NCBI RefSeq assembly: GCF_002161595.1
Contig: NZ_NFID01000003.1
Location: 1-64,000 of the forward strand
Origin: Gemmiger sp. An50
GTDB taxonomy: Bacteria > Bacillota > Clostridia > Oscillospirales > Ruminococcaceae
Length of the DNA stretch: 64,000 bases
Direction of reading: 5' to 3'
Positions 61,031-64,000 of this stretch are shown in pieces. The stretch's first letter is position 1. Every line of letters starts with the position of its first letter. The notes below the pieces were generated by a model. That model saw only the letters and a program-made list of their open reading frames with translations. It was not told the DNA's origin and did not search any database. Made by a program: the position numbers and the translations under genes.

Positions 61031-62743
61031 ATGTATAAAAATGAGTACGAGCGCTGGCTGGCGTTCGATCTGGACGACCCGGATCTGAAACCCGAGCTGG
61101 AAAGCGTAAAGGATGACGACGAGGCCATCAAGGACCGGTTCGCCGTGTCGCTGAAGTTCGGTACCGCTGGTCTGCGCGGCGTGATCGGCGCTGGCACCAA
61201 CCGGATGAACGTGTATGTGGTCCGTCAGGCCACTCAGGGCCTGGCCAACTGGGTCAAGACCCAGGGCGGCACCCAGACCGTAGCCATCAGCTACGACAGC
61301 CGCATCAAGAGCGATGTATTCGCGAAGGCTGCCGCCGAAGTGCTGGCCGCCAACGGCGTGAAGGTACGCATCTACAAGGCATTGATGCCTGTTCCCGCAC
61401 TCAGCTTTGCCACCCGTTATTACAACTGCAACGCGGGCATCATGGTCACCGCCAGCCACAACCCCGCCAAATACAACGGCTACAAGGCCTACGGCCCGGA
61501 CGGCTGCCAGATGACCGACGAGGCCGCCGACGTGGTCTACGCCGAGATTCAGAAGACCGACGTGCTCAGCGGCGCCAAGACCATGTCCTTTGAAGAAGGC
61601 ATGGCTGCCGGTCTGATCGAGTATGTGGGCGAGGATTGCTACGAGGCCCTGTACCAGGCCATCGAGAGCCGCAGCGTGCGCCCCGGCCTGTGCAAGACTG
61701 CCGGTCTGAAGCTGGTCTACAGCCCGCTGAACGGCAGCGGCCTGGTTCCCGTGACCCGCGTTCTGGGCGACATGGGCATCACCGATATCACCATCGTGCC
61801 CGAGCAGAAGGACCCGGACGGCAACTTCCCCACCTGCCCCTATCCCAACCCGGAGATCTTCGAGGCTCTGCGTCTGGGCCTGGAGCTGGCCGAGAAGTCC
61901 GGCGCGGACCTGATGCTGGCCACCGACCCGGACGCCGACCGCGTGGGCATCGCCGTGCGCTGCAAGGACGGCAGCTATGAGCTGCTGAGCGGCAACGAGG
62001 TGGGCGTGCTGCTGCTGGATTACATCTGCAAGGCCCGCATCGAAAATGGCACCATGCCCAAGGACCCCGTCATGGTCAAGAGCATCGTGTCCACCCCGCT
62101 GGCGGACGTGGTTGCCGCCCACTACGGCGTGGAATGCCGCAACGTGCTCACCGGCTTCAAGTGGATCGGCGATCAGATCGCCCGTCTGGAGGCCGCCGGT
62201 CAGGTGGAGCGGTTCATCTTCGGCTTCGAGGAGAGCTACGGTTACCTGGCAGGCAGCTACGTGCGGGATAAGGACGCCGTCATCGGCAGCATGCTGATCT
62301 GCGAGATGGCCGCCTACTACCGCAGCATCGGCTCCTCCATCAAGGAAGAACTGGACCGCATCTATGCGGAATATGGCCGCTACCTGAACAAGGTGGACAG
62401 CTACGAGTTCCCGGGCCTGTCCGGCATGGACAAGATGGCCGGCATCATGCAGAAGCTGCGCCAGGAGCCTCCCACGGAGTTCGCAGGCTACAAGGTGGTC
62501 ACCGTTTCCGACTACCAGGCCCGCACCCGCACCGAGCTGGCCACCGGCAAGACCGAAGCCATCGACCTGCCCGCCGCCAACGTGCTGATCTACGCCCTGG
62601 AAGGCGGCGCCACCGTGGTGGTCCGTCCCTCCGGCACCGAGCCCAAGATCAAGACCTACTTCACCACTCTGGGCAAGAATGTGGAAGAGGCCCAGGCTCA
62701 GAAGGATGCCCTGGCCGCCGCCCTCAAGCCCATCCTGGCCTGA
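61031..62743 (+). CDS. Phosphohexomutase (phosphoglucomutase/phosphomannomutase family)
   Basis: 570 aa, four-domain alpha-D-phosphohexomutase. The phosphoserine loop is TASHNPAKYNGYK (about residue 148), the metal loop is DPDADRVGIAV, the sugar-binding loop is GFEESYGYL and the phosphate-binding loop is RPSGTEPKIK. The length matches the Firmicutes PgcA group, which makes glucose 1-phosphate for surface glycans and glycolipids. The ATG at 61031 gives the expected N-terminus; its ribosome-binding site (AGCAGGTG) is only fair. Confidence 0.94.
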   Translation: MYKNEYERWLAFDLDDPDLKPELESVKDDDEAIKDRFAVSLKFGTAGLRGVIGAGTNRMNVYVVRQATQGLANWVKTQGGTQTVAISYDSRIKSDVFAKAAAEVLAANGVKVRIYKALMPVPALSFATRYYNCNAGIMVTASHNPAKYNGYKAYGPDGCQMTDEAADVVYAEIQKTDVLSGAKTMSFEEGMAAGLIEYVGEDCYEALYQAIESRSVRPGLCKTAGLKLVYSPLNGSGLVPVTRVLGDMGITDITIVPEQKDPDGNFPTCPYPNPEIFEALRLGLELAEKSGADLMLATDPDADRVGIAVRCKDGSYELLSGNEVGVLLLDYICKARIENGTMPKDPVMVKSIVSTPLADVVAAHYGVECRNVLTGFKWIGDQIARLEAAGQVERFIFGFEESYGYLAGSYVRDKDAVIGSMLICEMAAYYRSIGSSIKEELDRIYAEYGRYLNKVDSYEFPGLSGMDKMAGIMQKLRQEPPTEFAGYKVVTVSDYQARTRTELATGKTEAIDLPAANVLIYALEGGATVVVRPSGTEPKIKTYFTTLGKNVEEAQAQKDALAAALKPILA

Positions 62744-62783
62744 GAACACCGGCAGCCCTGAACGGCAATAAAAGAACATAGAA

Positions 62784-62817
62784 AAATCCCCGGGGATCGC
62801 TCCCCGGGGATTTTTTT
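62784..62817. terminator. Convergent terminator between phosphohexomutase and asnB
   Basis: A 13-bp perfect stem, AAATCCCCGGGGA/TCCCCGGGGATTT, with a TCGC loop and T-runs in both directions. Confidence 0.88.
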
Positions 62818-62839
62818 GCATGTGATTGAAAGGGAAAAA

Positions 62840-64000
62840 TCAGCGCAGCACAAAGAACTGCTCGTACCACAGAATGAAGCTGTAGAAGCTCCAGATCTGG
62901 GTCATGCCGCCGTTCTTGCCGCTCTTGTGCTCGTCCAGCAGGCGCAGCAGCTCGGGCACATTGAAGAACTTTTCGGCAACCTCGCCCTCGAACTTCTCAC
63001 GCACCATCTGGTAATACTTGTCCTGCCGCAGCCAGTCGTTCAGCGGCACAGGGAAGCCCAGCTTCTTGCGCTTGGCCACGCTCTCCGGCAGCTGCTTGAG
63101 GGCCGCACGGCGCAGCGCAATCTTGGTCTCGGTCTTGCTGGACCGGTATTGGGCGGGGATGGAGAGCGCCAGCTCCAGCATCTCCTTGTCCAGGAAGGGC
63201 ACCCGCAGCTCCAGGCTGTTGGCCATACTCATCCGGTCCGCCTTCAGCAGAATGTCGTAGAGCATCCAGGTGTGGATGTCCACCCACTGCAGCTGGGTGG
63301 GCTCGTCCAGACCGGCCGAGGCATCAAAGTAGGGCTTGAAGAACTCCTCGGGGGTCTTCTTGTGGTACTGCTTTTTCAGGTATTTGTCCCGCTCGGCGGG
63401 GGTGGCGAACACGTAATTGGCCCGCATGCACCGCTGCCAGGGCTCCTTGGCGCCCCGCATCAGGAAGTTTTTGCCCTTGAAGTCCGGCAGAACACCGGCC
63501 ACCGCGCCCGCGGCCTTGCGCACGAAGCGGGGGGTCTTGTGCTCGTACTCCTCAAAGTGATGGGCCGCGCAGTACAGCGGATAGCCGCCGAACAGCTCGT
63601 CCGCGCCCTCGCCGGACAGCACCACCTTCACATAGCGGGCGGCGTTTTTGGTCAGGAAGTACAGCGGCACTTCGCTGGGGTTGGGCATCGGCTCATCCAG
63701 ATACCACTGGATGGTCTTGTTGGCCTCAAAGAACTCGTCGGCACTCACTTTGTTAGCGATGCTGGGCACGCCGATCTCCTTGCTGAAGGCCTGGGCGTAG
63801 GGCAGTTCGGAGTATTTTTCCTCCTCGTAGCCCACGCTGAAGCTCTTCACCTTGGGGGTGCCCTTGGACACCTCGTTCACCACGAAGCTGGAATCCACGC
63901 CGGAGGACAAAAAGCAGCCCACCTCCACGTCGGCGATCTGGTGCACCTTCACGCTCTCGGCGAAGGTTTCGGTGATGGCCTTTTCCCAGTCCTCCAGGCT
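62840..64000 (-). CDS. asnB: Asparagine synthase (glutamine-hydrolysing), 3' part
   Basis: 386 C-terminal residues; the frame stays open to the right edge, so the start and the whole N-terminal glutaminase domain lie outside the window. The synthetase domain begins at once with the ATP-pyrophosphatase loop CFLSSGVDSSFV, then SVGYEEEKYSELPYA, GEGADELFGGYPLY, the YDILLKADRMSMANSLELRVPFLD stretch and KLGFPVPLNDWLR. It makes asparagine from aspartate, ATP and glutamine. The loop reads SSGVDSS where E. coli AsnB has SGGLDSS; this variant is common in Firmicutes. Confidence 0.95.
   Translation of the reverse strand, partial: SLEDWEKAITETFAESVKVHQIADVEVGCFLSSGVDSSFVVNEVSKGTPKVKSFSVGYEEEKYSELPYAQAFSKEIGVPSIANKVSADEFFEANKTIQWYLDEPMPNPSEVPLYFLTKNAARYVKVVLSGEGADELFGGYPLYCAAHHFEEYEHKTPRFVRKAAGAVAGVLPDFKGKNFLMRGAKEPWQRCMRANYVFATPAERDKYLKKQYHKKTPEEFFKPYFDASAGLDEPTQLQWVDIHTWMLYDILLKADRMSMANSLELRVPFLDKEMLELALSIPAQYRSSKTETKIALRRAALKQLPESVAKRKKLGFPVPLNDWLRQDKYYQMVREKFEGEVAEKFFNVPELLRLLDEHKSGKNGGMTQIWSFYSFILWYEQFFVLR

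Overview
The window looks like chromosome of a high-GC, Gram-positive, anaerobic Clostridia bacterium, most likely from the Oscillospirales (Ruminococcaceae / Faecalibacterium-Gemmiger-like) branch. This is inferred from gene content, not from a database match: a T-box leader in front of pheS, an A/V-type ATP synthase operon, a pyrophosphate-type phosphofructokinase, an energy-coupling-factor (ECF) transporter, and DUF4349, DUF4179 and DUF5711 proteins. Sigma-A-like promoters with 17-bp spacers and intrinsic terminators can be read at most gene borders. There is no rRNA, CRISPR array, transposase, prophage or replication origin.

Region by region. 1-4.9 kb is visibly less GC-rich than the rest: a cluster of hairpins, an ABC-F ATPase with a complete-looking attenuation leader (promoter, 4-codon upstream ORF, hairpins, terminator), an ECF sigma/anti-sigma pair, and a GT-C glycosyltransferase. 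This part may be acquired. 4.9-18.3 kb holds a lipoprotein, a YczE-type membrane protein, T-box-controlled pheST, a YabE/Rpf-like cell-wall enzyme, a CorA channel with an unusual leader, cysS, and a very large two-part GT-C/PMT glycosyltransferase. 18.3-19.1 kb is a non-coding island bounded by inverted copies of a roughly 110-bp repeat. 19.1-28.9 kb is one ten-gene V-type ATPase operon on the minus strand. It includes an extra, soluble-only copy of subunit I.

28.9-44.2 kb holds a GNAT enzyme divergent from sbcDC, PPi-phosphofructokinase, a DUF4349 lipoprotein, a PTPS-related membrane protein, a ferredoxin-like aldo/keto reductase, typA and a YfhO-family protein. 44.3-55.6 kb starts with tRNA-Val(GAC). 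A long plus-strand run follows: ruvC-ruvA-ruvB, an RlmI-like methyltransferase, ecfA1-ecfA2-ecfT, truA, a DUF5711 protein, cvpA and a zinc-finger Clp ATPase. 55.6-64 kb carries a second sigma/anti-sigma pair (DUF4179), gmk, a Nudix hydrolase, comM/yifB, a phosphohexomutase and the 3' part of asnB, which runs off the window.

Themes: translation (pheST, cysS, tRNA, truA, typA, ABC-F), recombination and repair (ruvABC, sbcCD, comM), ion and energy handling (V-ATPase, CorA, ECF transporter), and the cell envelope (four large multi-spanning proteins of GT-C/YfhO type, YabE, lipoproteins, phosphohexomutase). The best candidates for new biology are the corA leader peptide (begins MDGDP, with a hairpin that hides the corA ribosome-binding site), the ABC-F attenuator, the soluble NtpI duplicate, and the inverted repeats at 18.3-19.1 kb.
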